A stretch of DNA of 64,000 nt from Proteobacteria bacterium ST_bin12 (GTDB lineage Bacteria > Pseudomonadota > Gammaproteobacteria > Burkholderiales > Methylophilaceae). Shown here piece by piece: positions 1 to 9,059 of this stretch (the first letter of the stretch is position 1; every line of letters begins with the position of its first letter). The stretch lies in assembly GCA_002083635.1 (NCBI GenBank), contig MSXP01000003.1:62001-126000 (forward strand). The letters run 5' to 3'. The notes beneath the pieces were generated by a model, which saw only the letters and a list, made by a program, of their open reading frames with translations, ran no database searches and was not told where the DNA came from. A program made the position numbers and the translations under genes.

Positions 1-1
1 G

Positions 2-82
2 TTTGCATCGGGTCATCCTGCCGATATTGTGAATAATGAAGCGGTGCGTGAAGTGTATTTGGGTAAAGATTTTAGGCTGTAA
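2..82 (+). CDS. lptB: LPS export ABC transporter ATP-binding protein, C-terminal end (partial)
   Basis: Only the last 26 codons are in the window, ending at TAA 80-82. The tail contains AREVYLGKDFRL-like residues (here VREVYLGKDFRL), the characteristic C-terminus of LptB, the cytoplasmic ATPase that powers lipopolysaccharide transport through LptFG. The lptB-rpoN-hpf order is conserved in beta- and gammaproteobacteria and supports the call. rpoN starts 6 nt after the stop, so the two are probably cotranscribed. Domain-level evidence is outside the window. Confidence 0.85.
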   Translation, partial: FASGHPADIVNNEAVREVYLGKDFRL

Positions 83-88
83 AAATAT

Positions 89-1657
89 ATGAAGCAAAAT
101 CTACAACTTAGAATGTCGCAAAATCTGGCGTTAACGCCACAATTGCAGCAATCGATTCGTTTGCTGCAATTGTCTAGCCTAGAACTTAACCAAGAATTAG
201 ATACGATTTTGCAAGAAAATCCGCTACTAGAGTTAGTAGACGGTGAAGATGCGGGTGAAGATTTTGAAGCGGGTTTTGATGAGGGTGCCCAGCAAAAAAG
301 TGCTGATAACGACCCTGTCGATGCAGATGGTCAGCAAACAATAGACAGCGATGACGTATTTAGTAATGTGGATTATCAAGAAACCAGCATCAGCAATAGC
401 CAAGAGTCGACAGAAACACAGCAAGAAAGCACGGCGGCGGCAGAAGATTTTTCGGCTACCGATTTTGATGAAAGCTATGATGAATATGGCAGCGCCAGCA
501 ATTGGGATGAAGACGGCCGCCAAAATAATAATGACGATGATGACGGCGATTACACACGCCAAGAAATCATTGCTATTAGCTTGCGTGAGCATTTGCTAAG
601 CCAGTTAAAACTCATGCCATTATCTGAGCGCGACCAAACTTTGGTGCTGTTGCTAATTGATAGTATTAATGACGATGGCTATTTAGAGCAATCGTTAGAA
701 GAAATGGCAGAACTGTTGCCGCCAGAGCTGGAAATCGAGTTATTAGAGCTAGAAACCGCGCTTAAATTGATTCAGCATTTAGATCCGCCTGGTATGGGTG
801 CGGTGAATTTGCAAGAATGTTTGTTGCTGCAATTAAATGCGCTACCCAAAGAAACCGAATTTCTGGCCTGTGCAAAACGTATCGTAGAGCAACATTTAGC
901 AGTTTTGGCGAATAAAGATTTTGCCAAACTGCGCAAACTATTGAATTGCGACGATGTGGCGCTAAAAGGCGCGCAGAATTTAATCAAACAGCAAAACCCG
1001 CGCCCAGGTAGTGATTTCGCACAATTGAGTCGCGATCATTTTATTGCGCATGAAGTGTTGGTTAAAAAAGTTAAAGGCATTTGGATTGCGACACTGAATG
1101 ATGGCGTGATTCCTAAACTTCGCATCAACCAAATGTATGCCGATATTTTGAAGCGCAATCGCGAAAATTCGAACCAATATTTGCAAACGCAAATGCAAGA
1201 AGCCAAATGGATGATTAAAAATATCCAGCAACGCTTTTCGACTATTTTGCGCGTTTCCCAAGCCATTGTAGACCGCCAGCGTAACTTCTTTGAGCATGGC
1301 GAAATTGCCATGCGTCCCTTGGTGTTGCGTGAGATTGCAGAAGAGCTGGAATTGCACGAATCTACTATTTCGCGCGTTACCACGCATAAGTATATGCTCA
1401 CTCCGCGCGGCGTATTTGAGCTCAAATATTTCTTTGGCAGCCACGTTTCAACCGATGCGGGCGGCTCAGCTTCTGCTACGGCGATTCGTGCGCTAATCAA
1501 ACAACTAGTGGCTGAAGAAACGCCTAAAAAACCATTGTCTGATAATCAAATTACCGATATTTTGGCCAAGCAAGGCATTATTGTGGCACGCCGAACGATT
1601 GCTAAATATCGTGAATCGCTCAATATTCCGCCAGCTAATTTACGCAAAACCTTATAG
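89..1657 (+). CDS. rpoN: RNA polymerase sigma-54 factor
   Basis: Sigma-54 directs RNA polymerase to -24/-12 promoters and needs an AAA+ activator. The 522-aa product has the Gln/Leu-rich region I at the N-terminus (SQNLALTPQLQQSIRLLQLS), a long acidic region II at about residues 50-155, the core-binding domain, an HTH around residue 420 (LHESTISRVT) and the RpoN box ARRTIAKYRE near the C-terminus. Length is slightly above the roughly 480-aa family norm because region II is expanded with Asp, Glu, Asn and Ser. It lies directly behind lptB and ahead of hpf, the classical order. A sigma-54 type promoter is seen in this same window at 52251-52266, a plausible target. Confidence 0.97.
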   Translation: MKQNLQLRMSQNLALTPQLQQSIRLLQLSSLELNQELDTILQENPLLELVDGEDAGEDFEAGFDEGAQQKSADNDPVDADGQQTIDSDDVFSNVDYQETSISNSQESTETQQESTAAAEDFSATDFDESYDEYGSASNWDEDGRQNNNDDDDGDYTRQEIIAISLREHLLSQLKLMPLSERDQTLVLLLIDSINDDGYLEQSLEEMAELLPPELEIELLELETALKLIQHLDPPGMGAVNLQECLLLQLNALPKETEFLACAKRIVEQHLAVLANKDFAKLRKLLNCDDVALKGAQNLIKQQNPRPGSDFAQLSRDHFIAHEVLVKKVKGIWIATLNDGVIPKLRINQMYADILKRNRENSNQYLQTQMQEAKWMIKNIQQRFSTILRVSQAIVDRQRNFFEHGEIAMRPLVLREIAEELELHESTISRVTTHKYMLTPRGVFELKYFFGSHVSTDAGGSASATAIRALIKQLVAEETPKKPLSDNQITDILAKQGIIVARRTIAKYRESLNIPPANLRKTL

Positions 1658-1734
1658 TTGTTTTACAAAGTCATAACAAAATTTTTTCATAAACTGCTTA
1701 AACCATCTCGCAAAAAATAACCAAAGGTGTACAC

Positions 1735-1797
1735 TGAAATTGTTCGATGAGTAAAGTTAGCTACTTATTGGCAAGCTTTATTTTGAGAACAATTTCA
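1735..1797 (+). promoter_or_regulatory. Inverted repeat in the hpf leader
   Basis: TGAAATTGTTC at 1735-1745 is the exact reverse complement of GAACAATTTCA at 1787-1797, an 11-bp arm with a 41-nt spacer. The right arm ends just before the Shine-Dalgarno AAGGAGC of hpf. If both arms are transcribed they could form a long hairpin next to the ribosome-binding site; as DNA they could be operator half-sites. Function is not known. Confidence 0.4.
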
Positions 1798-1811
1798 ATA
1801 AGGAGCAAGTC

Positions 1812-2156
1812 ATGAATTTACAATTAACTGGACATCACTTAGAAATTACCCCTGCCATGCGTGAGTATGTGCAAAGCAAGCTTGTTAGAATTCGCAATCA
1901 CTTCGATCATGTGATTGACGTAAAAGTTACCATGAGTGTAGAAAAGCTCGCTCAAAAAGTAGAGGCTACATTACACGTGCCCGGCAATGATTTACATGCC
2001 GAGTGCATAGACGAAAACATGTACAGCGCGATTGATATGCTGACAGATAAGTTAGACCGTCAAGTCGTCAAACACAAAGAAAAATTAGGCAGTCATCATA
2101 AAGCGAATGGCGCTGTGAAGCATCAAGCTGTTGACGAAAATCAAACTCTTAACTAA
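1812..2156 (+). CDS. hpf: Ribosome hibernation promoting factor (short form)
   Basis: The 114-aa protein begins MNLQLTGHHLEITPAMREYV, the typical start of short HPF/YfiA proteins, which bind the 30S A and P sites and promote 100S dimer formation in stationary phase. The S30AE fold covers about residues 1-100; the C-terminal dimerisation domain of long HPF is absent, as expected in proteobacteria. The ATG follows a strong AAGGAGC ribosome-binding site. Its place between rpoN and hprK is the conserved rpoN-hpf-PTS arrangement. Confidence 0.95.
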   Translation: MNLQLTGHHLEITPAMREYVQSKLVRIRNHFDHVIDVKVTMSVEKLAQKVEATLHVPGNDLHAECIDENMYSAIDMLTDKLDRQVVKHKEKLGSHHKANGAVKHQAVDENQTLN

Positions 2157-2170
2157 CTTAACCCTTAATT

Positions 2171-3172
2171 ATGGCTCAAATTAACGTAGCCGATCTTTTC
2201 AAAGAAACCCGCCTCAAGCTTAAGCTCAATTGGATTGCAGGGCTTGATGGCGGCAACAATCAACTCAATTCCGAAAAAGTCACCAAGCCATCTCTGGCTT
2301 TAATTGGACATTTAAATTTCGTACATCCAAACCGCGTACAGGTATTGGGTTGTGCAGAAATGGACTATTTAAACTCGTTAAGTATTATTGCTATGCAGCA
2401 GGCGATTGCTAATCTGTACGCCACAGATTTAGCCGCAGTGGTTGTAGCAAATGGTGAAAAAGCACCGAAAGAATTGATTTTGGCGGCCAATTCGCATTGC
2501 ATTCCATTATTTACCTCACCTATGCAAAGCCCGCAGTTAATGGATTTATTAAGCCATTATTTAAAACTGGCCATGGCCGAAACCACCAGCTTGCACGGTG
2601 TTTTTATGGAGGTGCAAGGTTTTGGTGTGCTAATTAAAGGAAACGCCGCCATTGGTAAAAGTGAGCTGGCGTTAGAGCTGATTACGCGCGGCCATCGTTT
2701 GGTGGCCGATGATATCGTCGATTTTTTTAAAATATCCCCAGAGCGTATTGAAGGCCGTTGCCCTGCATTGCTACAAGATTTTTTAGAGGTAAGAGGCCTT
2801 GGGGTTTTGAATATTCGTGCGCTGTTTGGCGATAATGCCGTTAAACCGACCAAACCGTTGGATTTGATTATTCAGTTAGAGCTGGCAGACGCGCTAAACC
2901 CGATGGGCTTGGATAGACTGAATGTCAAAACCCAGCATGAACGTGTGTTGGATGTGGATATTACCAAAGTGGTGATACCGATTGCCGCAGGCCGAAATAT
3001 TGCGGTATTGTTAGAGGTGGCAGTGCGCAATCATATGCTGCTGTTAAGGGGCATTAATGCGACAAAACAATTTAGCCAGCGCCAAAGACAAATGATACAA
3101 AAAGTTAGTGTAGAAAACGCCAAAGCAAGCGTGTCCAAACCCTCTAAACCAAAAAGTCGGCAGGCAAAATAA
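2171..3172 (+). CDS. hprK: HPr kinase/phosphorylase
   Basis: HprK phosphorylates and dephosphorylates HPr on Ser46. The product is 333 aa with the N-terminal domain, a P-loop near residues 157-164 (GNAAIGKS) and the family signature LEVRGLGVLNI. The P-loop keeps G-x4-GKS but has Ala-Ala where most family members read Ser-Gly, a small oddity. The stop codon overlaps the ATG of rapZ (ATG at 3172), so translation is probably coupled. HPr encoded at 4523-4792 has the matching Ser46. Without a sugar permease nearby, the role is likely regulatory. Confidence 0.95.
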   Translation: MAQINVADLFKETRLKLKLNWIAGLDGGNNQLNSEKVTKPSLALIGHLNFVHPNRVQVLGCAEMDYLNSLSIIAMQQAIANLYATDLAAVVVANGEKAPKELILAANSHCIPLFTSPMQSPQLMDLLSHYLKLAMAETTSLHGVFMEVQGFGVLIKGNAAIGKSELALELITRGHRLVADDIVDFFKISPERIEGRCPALLQDFLEVRGLGVLNIRALFGDNAVKPTKPLDLIIQLELADALNPMGLDRLNVKTQHERVLDVDITKVVIPIAAGRNIAVLLEVAVRNHMLLLRGINATKQFSQRQRQMIQKVSVENAKASVSKPSKPKSRQAK

Positions 3173-4020
3173 TGCAGATTATTATTGTAACGGGCCTTTC
3201 TGGCTCAGGTAAAAGTATTGTATTGCGCGTGTTAGAAGATAGCAGCTTTTACTGTATTGATAACTTGCCCGCCACCTTGTTGCCGCATATTTCGCAACAT
3301 TTAAACGCGACACACCACAGTAAAATCGCCATTAGTATTGATAGTCGTAGCGCCGCGCTAGAAGTTTTGCCGCAAGCCATTGAGACGCTTAAAGCCGATG
3401 ACAACCAAGTGCAGGTGCTGTTTTTAGAATCTGCCGTAGAAACCTTAGTCAAGCGCTTTTCAGAAACGCGGCGCAAGCATCCTTTGAGTGATGAAAATAC
3501 TACATTAGCCGAAAGTATTGCCAACGAGCGCGATTTATTGGCAGGCGTTGCCGCGCTGGGCCATCATATTGATACCAGTAATTTAAGTGCAAACGCATTG
3601 CGCAATCATGTGCGTGCGCTCATCTCTTCAGAGCAGGCTCATACCAACCAAGGTTTGGTTTTATTATTTACTTCGTTTGGTTTTAAAAACGGTATTCCGC
3701 TAGATGCTGATTTTGTATTTGATATACGCAGCTTGCCTAACCCGCACTATGACCCTATTTTAAAACCATTAACGGGTAAAGATGCAGCCGTACAAACGTT
3801 TTTGGCGAACCAACCCGCAGCCATTGAAATGCTGGCAGATATTCAGCATTATGTACAAAAATGGTTGCCCAGCTTTAACGCGGATAACCGCAGTTATTTA
3901 ACAGTAGCAATCGGTTGCACAGGCGGTCAGCATCGATCTGTGTATTTTGTAGAACAATTAAGCATGCATTTTAAAAAACAAAAACAACAAGTCATTATTC
4001 GGCATCGCGAGTTAGATTAG
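3172..4020 (+). CDS. rapZ: RNase adapter protein RapZ (YvcJ family)
   Basis: The 282-aa protein has an N-terminal Walker A GLSGSGKS at residues 7-14 and the RapZ C-terminal domain with the conserved GCTGGQHRSVY stretch. In enterobacteria RapZ senses glucosamine-6-phosphate and delivers the sRNA GlmZ to RNase E; whether that holds here is not shown by the sequence. It overlaps hprK and precedes the PTS genes, as in other betaproteobacteria where rapZ is part of the rpoN-PTS cluster. Confidence 0.95.
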   Translation: MQIIIVTGLSGSGKSIVLRVLEDSSFYCIDNLPATLLPHISQHLNATHHSKIAISIDSRSAALEVLPQAIETLKADDNQVQVLFLESAVETLVKRFSETRRKHPLSDENTTLAESIANERDLLAGVAALGHHIDTSNLSANALRNHVRALISSEQAHTNQGLVLLFTSFGFKNGIPLDADFVFDIRSLPNPHYDPILKPLTGKDAAVQTFLANQPAAIEMLADIQHYVQKWLPSFNADNRSYLTVAIGCTGGQHRSVYFVEQLSMHFKKQKQQVIIRHRELD

Positions 4021-4082
4021 ATATTGGTTGGATTAAGTATTCAGCAATAGCGTTTTTAAATTTAAAAGGTAAAACAGCAAAG

Positions 4083-4496
4083 ATGATTGGTATTTTGATT
4101 ATCGCGCACGGCCAGTTAGGCGAAAGCTTAATTGATTGCGCAAAACATGTAATGAACAAACAGCCGCCGCAATTAGCCGCTATTGCAGTAAACACAAATG
4201 ACGACCCAGCCGACGTATTACCGCGGGCACAAGCCATGATAGAGCAGCTCAACACGGGAGATGGCGTATTAGTGCTGTCGGATATGTATGGCGCAACGCC
4301 TTGCAATGTAGTAATTAAATTATTATCAGCCCACAATGTAGAAGGCGTGGCAGGATTAAACTTGCCCATGCTAGTGCGCGTGTTAACGTATCGCAATGAA
4401 TCCATTAAGAAAATTGTGGAAAAAGCAGTGAGCGGTGGGCGCGATGGTGTGGTGCATTTTACAAAATCAGGCTGTCATCACAATAAACAATCTTAA
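4083..4496 (+). CDS. PTS EIIA component, mannose/fructose (Man) family
   Basis: The 137-aa protein opens with MIGILIIAHGQLGESL; His9 is the predicted phosphoryl acceptor of EIIA-Man domains. In canonical systems this domain is fused to EIIB and works with EIIC and EIID permease subunits. None is encoded here, so this is the stand-alone regulatory EIIA typical of betaproteobacterial incomplete PTS. It sits 62 nt after rapZ and 26 nt before ptsH. The DMYGATPCN segment is also family-typical. Confidence 0.92.
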   Translation: MIGILIIAHGQLGESLIDCAKHVMNKQPPQLAAIAVNTNDDPADVLPRAQAMIEQLNTGDGVLVLSDMYGATPCNVVIKLLSAHNVEGVAGLNLPMLVRVLTYRNESIKKIVEKAVSGGRDGVVHFTKSGCHHNKQS

Positions 4497-4522
4497 AAAC
4501 ATACTAACAAGAATAGATAAAA

Positions 4523-4792
4523 ATGATTAAACAAGACATCATCATTATTAATAAATTAGGCTTGCATGCGCGTGCCAGCACCAAACTCACACAAACAGCC
4601 AGCCAGTTTGCTGCTGAGATTTGGATAGAGCGCAATGGCCGGAAAGTGAACGCCAAAAGTATTATGGGTGTGATGATGTTGGCGGCGGCTAAAGGCTCAA
4701 CAGTGACTTTAGAAGCAAATGGAGAGGATGAAGTGGCCGCCATTGCCGCATTGGATGCTTTAATTAACGACTATTTTGGTGAAGGTGAATAA
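4523..4792 (+). CDS. ptsH: Phosphocarrier protein HPr
   Basis: The 89-aa HPr carries the phosphorylatable His15 in GLHARAS and the regulatory Ser46 in NAKSIMGVMML. His15 takes phosphate from enzyme I; Ser46 is the HprK target, and hprK lies two genes upstream. Length is normal for HPr. The stop is 2 nt before the TTG start of ptsI. Confidence 0.97.
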   Translation: MIKQDIIIINKLGLHARASTKLTQTASQFAAEIWIERNGRKVNAKSIMGVMMLAAAKGSTVTLEANGEDEVAAIAALDALINDYFGEGE

Positions 4793-4794
4793 GC

Positions 4795-6588
4795 TTGGGT
4801 AAAGCACAAACCACCTCTAATTTAGTAGCAAGTTCCAGTTTTAGCATCCACGGTATTGGCGTATCCAGTGGTATTGCGATTGGCCGTGCGCATTTGGTTT
4901 CAAATGCGCTGCTAGAGGTTGTGCATTATGTATTACCCGCCCATTTGTTGGATGATGAAATCACACGCTTTAGTGCTGCGATTGCCACCGTTAAAAAAGA
5001 TTTAGAAACCATTCAAAGCCAGCTTTCTAAAAATGCGCCTGCTGAAATCAGTGCTTTTATCAATACGCATTTGATGATGTTGGCCGACAAATCGCTATCA
5101 GAAATCCCTAAAGACATTATCCGGAAAGAGCAATGCAACGCGGAATGGGCGATTAAGCAGCAGATGGATGATATTGTTGAGCAATTTGAAGCCATTGAAG
5201 ATGAATATCTGCGTGAGCGCAAGCAAGACGTGGTCCAGGTTGTGGAGCGTGTGATTAAAGTGTTGCTAGGCCATCCTAATCAAGCGCCTAATCAGGCTTC
5301 AACTAAGCAACAATCGGTTAAGCAGCAAGAAAACGCCACAATTTTGGTGGCGCACGATATTTCGCCAGCCGATGCTATTCAATTTAAGCAACACCATTTT
5401 GCCGCCTTTATTACCGATGTAGGCGGCGTGACATCGCATACTGCCATTTTGGCGCGTAGTTTGAATATCCCATCCATTGTGGCTTTACAGCGCGCCCGCG
5501 ATTTAATTGACGATAACGAGCTGATTATTGTAGACGGCAGTTTGGGAGTGGTAATTGTTAACCCAAGCAAAGAGATTTTGGCGGAATACAAATTGCGCCA
5601 AGAGCAGTGGGAGCTGGAACAACAAAAATTACAACGTATTAAATCCACCAAAGCAGTCACCATGTGCGGCACGGCGATTGAGCTGCAAGCCAATATTGAA
5701 GTGCCAGAAGATGTGATAGCTGTAAAAGCAGCCGGCGCTACTGGCATTGGTTTGTACCGCACCGAATTCTTGTTTATGAACAAGCGCGAAATGCCTGATG
5801 AAGACGAGCAGTTTTTAGCTTATAAGCAGGTGGCGGAAGCCATGAAAGGCATGCCAGTCACCATCCGCACGTTAGATTTGGGGGCTGATAAGCAAATGAA
5901 CCCAGACTCGGTGAGCAATTGCGCCAACCCCGCATTGGGCTTGCGCGCGGTGCGTTTATGCTTGAGTGAGCCGCAAATTTTTCATACGCAATTGCGTGCA
6001 CTCTTGCGCGCATCACATTATGGGCATATCAAAATTTTAATCCCCATGTTGTCTACATTATCTGAATTGCGCCAAACCAAATTATTACTGGAACGCGCAA
6101 AAGTCAGTTTGCGTAAACAGAATATTCCGTTTGATGAAAATATAGCGTTGGGCGGCATGATTGAAGTGCCAGCAGCGGCGATTAATGCAGAAGCGTTTGC
6201 CAAAGAGCTGGATTTTATGTCGATAGGCACCAATGATTTAATTCAATATACGTTGGCGATTGACCGTACAGATGACGCAGTAGCGCACTTGTATAACGCA
6301 TTGCATCCATCGGTTTTGAAGCTGATTTCAATGACGATAAAAGCGGGTGCTAAGCTGGGTAAATCGGTAGCGGTATGCGGCGAAATGGCAGGTGACGCCA
6401 AGCTGACCAAGTTGCTGATTGGTATGGGTTTGCGTCAATTATCCATGCACCCCAGCAATATTTTAAGCGTTAAGCAGCAGGTGTTGCATAGCCAAATTGC
6501 TCAACTAAAATCCAATGCAAATAAAGTGTTAAGTAACGCTGATTTAGACAAAATTGAACTATTGGTTGCTAAATTTAATCTGCAATAA
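4795..6588 (+). CDS. ptsI: Phosphoenolpyruvate-protein phosphotransferase (enzyme I)
   Basis: Enzyme I moves phosphate from PEP to HPr. The 597-aa protein has the HPr-binding N-domain, the phospho-His site GGVTSHTAILARS near residue 215 and the PEP-binding TIM barrel with GTNDLIQYTLAIDR and CGEMAG. A TTG start 2 nt after the ptsH stop is used, with GGTGA upstream as a weak ribosome-binding site; no better in-frame ATG precedes the conserved GIGVSSGIAIG. A Gln-rich insertion at about residues 160-178 (NQAPNQAS) extends the linker. It closes the PTS operon, which has no permease gene. Confidence 0.96.
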   Translation: MGKAQTTSNLVASSSFSIHGIGVSSGIAIGRAHLVSNALLEVVHYVLPAHLLDDEITRFSAAIATVKKDLETIQSQLSKNAPAEISAFINTHLMMLADKSLSEIPKDIIRKEQCNAEWAIKQQMDDIVEQFEAIEDEYLRERKQDVVQVVERVIKVLLGHPNQAPNQASTKQQSVKQQENATILVAHDISPADAIQFKQHHFAAFITDVGGVTSHTAILARSLNIPSIVALQRARDLIDDNELIIVDGSLGVVIVNPSKEILAEYKLRQEQWELEQQKLQRIKSTKAVTMCGTAIELQANIEVPEDVIAVKAAGATGIGLYRTEFLFMNKREMPDEDEQFLAYKQVAEAMKGMPVTIRTLDLGADKQMNPDSVSNCANPALGLRAVRLCLSEPQIFHTQLRALLRASHYGHIKILIPMLSTLSELRQTKLLLERAKVSLRKQNIPFDENIALGGMIEVPAAAINAEAFAKELDFMSIGTNDLIQYTLAIDRTDDAVAHLYNALHPSVLKLISMTIKAGAKLGKSVAVCGEMAGDAKLTKLLIGMGLRQLSMHPSNILSVKQQVLHSQIAQLKSNANKVLSNADLDKIELLVAKFNLQ

Positions 6589-6602
6589 GTGAAGGAAATA
6601 AA

Positions 6603-6944
6603 ATGAGCACAGAGATAATAGTTCCAAACAACGATGATAAAAACATTGCCACTGTGACGCATTTAGGCGGCACGGTTTTTTCGTTTATCCCTGCTTTAAT
6701 TGTGTGGATTTTAAAAAAGGACGATAGCGTTTACATAGCTGACCAATCTAAAGAGGCTTTGAATTTTCAAATCACTATGCTGATAGCGCAATTTATTGCC
6801 GGAATTTTGGTGTGGATTTTGATTGGTTTTGTGTTGATTCCGATTGTTTGGATTTTTAACGTTGTATTTTGCATTATTGCCGCCATCTCAACTAGTAAGG
6901 GTGAAACGTATCGTTACCCACTATGCTTAAGATTGATTAACTAA
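6603..6944 (+). CDS. DUF4870/Tic20-like small membrane protein
   Basis: The 113-aa product contains VTHLGGTVFSFIPALIVW, then SKEALNFQI and two hydrophobic segments, the pattern of DUF4870 proteins, which have about three membrane helices and no settled function. AAGGAAATA precedes the ATG. It lies between ptsI and prlC with short gaps, so readthrough from the PTS operon is possible. Assignment rests on overall pattern only. Confidence 0.75.
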   Translation: MSTEIIVPNNDDKNIATVTHLGGTVFSFIPALIVWILKKDDSVYIADQSKEALNFQITMLIAQFIAGILVWILIGFVLIPIVWIFNVVFCIIAAISTSKGETYRYPLCLRLIN

Positions 6945-6954
6945 AGGATTTACC

Positions 6955-9018
6955 GTGTCACAAAACCCATTATTGTTTTTTTCTGGCTTGCCAAAATTTG
7001 ATGAAGTAAAACCAGAGCATATCAGCCCTGCTGTTGATAGTCTGATTGCAGAAGGTCGCGCTTTGGTTGAGCAACTTGCAACTAGTACAGAAACGCCAAC
7101 ATGGGAAAACTTTGCGCTTAAGCTAGAAGATCATAGTGAAAAACTAGCCCGCGCTTGGAGCCAAGTGGGGCACATGAATGCGGTAGTGAATAGCCCAGAA
7201 TTGCGCGAAGCCTATAATGACAATTTGGCGAAGTTAACCGATTATGGCAGCGATATATCGCAAGATGAGCGCTTGTATGCGAAATTCAAGGCGATTCAGG
7301 CCGGTAGCGGCTTTGCCAAATTAACCCCAACCCAACAAACCATTATCAATCACGAAGTGCGCGATTTTAAATTAGGCGGTGCCGAATTACCTGCAGAGCA
7401 AAAAGCACGTTTTAAAACGGTTAGCGAAGAGCTTTCAAAATTGGGCTCTAAGTTTGAAGAAAACATTATGGATAACACCAACGATTTTAAATATATCGTT
7501 GAAAATCTGGCTGATTTAGCTGGCTTGCCAGAAGATGCGATTGAAGCCGCAGCTGATGCTGCAAAAAAAGAAGACAAGAAAGGTTACCAATTTAGCCTGC
7601 ACTTTCCGTCTTATATGCCAGTTTTGCAATATGCCGACAATCGCGCTTTACGCGAAACGCTATATCGCGCATACGCTACACGTGCTTCAGAGTTAAGCAA
7701 GCCCGATGAAAACGGAAATCCAAAGTGGGATAACACAGATTTAATTAAAGATATTCTAAAACTCAAGCAAGAAGAAGCGCAAATGTTAGGCTTTAAAAAC
7801 TTTGCTGAGTTATCACTAGCCACTAAAATGGCCGATACGCCAAAACAAGTGACCGACTTTTTGGACACATTAGCCAAGCGCGCCAAACCTTATGCGGAAA
7901 AAGATATGCAAGAACTATTGGCTTATGCCAAAAGACTAGGTATTAACGATTTGCAAGCTTGGGATGTGGCCTATGTGAGCGAAAAATTGCGTGAAGAAAA
8001 ATACGCTTTTTCAGACCAAGAAGTAAAACAATACTTTCCAGAAAGCAAAGTATTGGCTGGCTTATTTAAAGTGGTTGAAACCATTTTTGGTGTACAAGTG
8101 CGTAAAGCGGAAGCCCCACTTTGGCATGCAGATGCCGCGTTTTATGCAATATCAGACGCCCAAAATAAGCCAATCGCCTATTTCTATTTAGATTTATATG
8201 CTCGCAATAATAAACGTGGCGGCGCATGGATGGATGAATGTATCACACGTCGTAAAAAACTTAACCCTCAAAATGAGGCGAAAATTGAATTACCGGTGGC
8301 GTATTTAACCTGCAATTTCTCAGCCCCAGTTGGCGGTAAACCGGCCTTATTCACACATGACGAAGTCATCACCATGTTCCACGAGTTTGGTCACGGCTTG
8401 CATCACATGCTCACCCAAGTGGATGACTACAGTGTTTCTGGTATTAAGGGTGTGGAATGGGATGCGGTTGAATTGCCAAGCCAATTTATGGAAAACTTCT
8501 GCTGGGAATGGGAAGTATTGCGCCATATGACCGCGCACGTAGAAACAGGCGCGCAATTGCCACGCGAATTGTTCGACAAAATGGTGGCTGCCAAAAATTT
8601 CCAAGCCGGCATGCAAACCGTTCGCCAGATTGAGTTTTCATTATTCGATATGCGTTTGCATGGCGAATTTGACCCAAATGGAAAGCAAACCGCGCTAGAT
8701 TTGATTGAGCAAGTGCGTGACGAAGTAGCGGTGGTACGCCCACCAAAATGGAACCGTTTTCCAAATAGCTTTAGCCATATTTTTGCAGGCGGCTATGCAG
8801 CGGGCTATTACAGCTACAAATGGGCAGAGGTGTTATCTGCCGATGCCTACAGCCTATTTGAAGAGATGGGCACGCTATCCGCCGAAGCAGGTAGCCGCTT
8901 TAAAAACGAAGTGCTAGCCAAAGGCGGTAGTCGCCCAGCGATGGAATCATTTGTGGCGTTTAGAGGCAGAGAGCCGAGTTTGGATGCATTGTTGCGACAT
9001 AATGGAATGGCAAGTTAA
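6955..9018 (+). CDS. prlC: Oligopeptidase A, M3 family zinc metallopeptidase
   Basis: The 687-aa protein has the M3 zinc-binding motif HEFGHGLHHML near residue 475 and lacks a signal peptide, fitting cytoplasmic oligopeptidase A, which degrades short peptides including cleaved signal peptides. The GTG start (GTG TCA CAA AAC) follows AAAGGA by a usual distance. Size matches E. coli PrlC (about 680 aa). An inverted repeat just downstream probably ends transcription. Confidence 0.95.
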   Translation: MSQNPLLFFSGLPKFDEVKPEHISPAVDSLIAEGRALVEQLATSTETPTWENFALKLEDHSEKLARAWSQVGHMNAVVNSPELREAYNDNLAKLTDYGSDISQDERLYAKFKAIQAGSGFAKLTPTQQTIINHEVRDFKLGGAELPAEQKARFKTVSEELSKLGSKFEENIMDNTNDFKYIVENLADLAGLPEDAIEAAADAAKKEDKKGYQFSLHFPSYMPVLQYADNRALRETLYRAYATRASELSKPDENGNPKWDNTDLIKDILKLKQEEAQMLGFKNFAELSLATKMADTPKQVTDFLDTLAKRAKPYAEKDMQELLAYAKRLGINDLQAWDVAYVSEKLREEKYAFSDQEVKQYFPESKVLAGLFKVVETIFGVQVRKAEAPLWHADAAFYAISDAQNKPIAYFYLDLYARNNKRGGAWMDECITRRKKLNPQNEAKIELPVAYLTCNFSAPVGGKPALFTHDEVITMFHEFGHGLHHMLTQVDDYSVSGIKGVEWDAVELPSQFMENFCWEWEVLRHMTAHVETGAQLPRELFDKMVAAKNFQAGMQTVRQIEFSLFDMRLHGEFDPNGKQTALDLIEQVRDEVAVVRPPKWNRFPNSFSHIFAGGYAAGYYSYKWAEVLSADAYSLFEEMGTLSAEAGSRFKNEVLAKGGSRPAMESFVAFRGREPSLDALLRHNGMAS

Positions 9019-9032
9019 ATATAATTAAATAC

Positions 9033-9055
9033 GTGTGGGCAATTTCTGCCCACAC
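9033..9055. terminator. Bidirectional hairpin between convergent prlC and SnoaL-like gene
   Basis: GTGTGGGCA and TGCCCACAC form a 9-bp GC-rich stem with the 5-nt loop ATTTC. It lies between two converging genes. Neither side has a long uniform T-run, so it is a weak intrinsic terminator or a 3'-end stabiliser. Confidence 0.6.
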
Positions 9056-9059
9056 GAGA

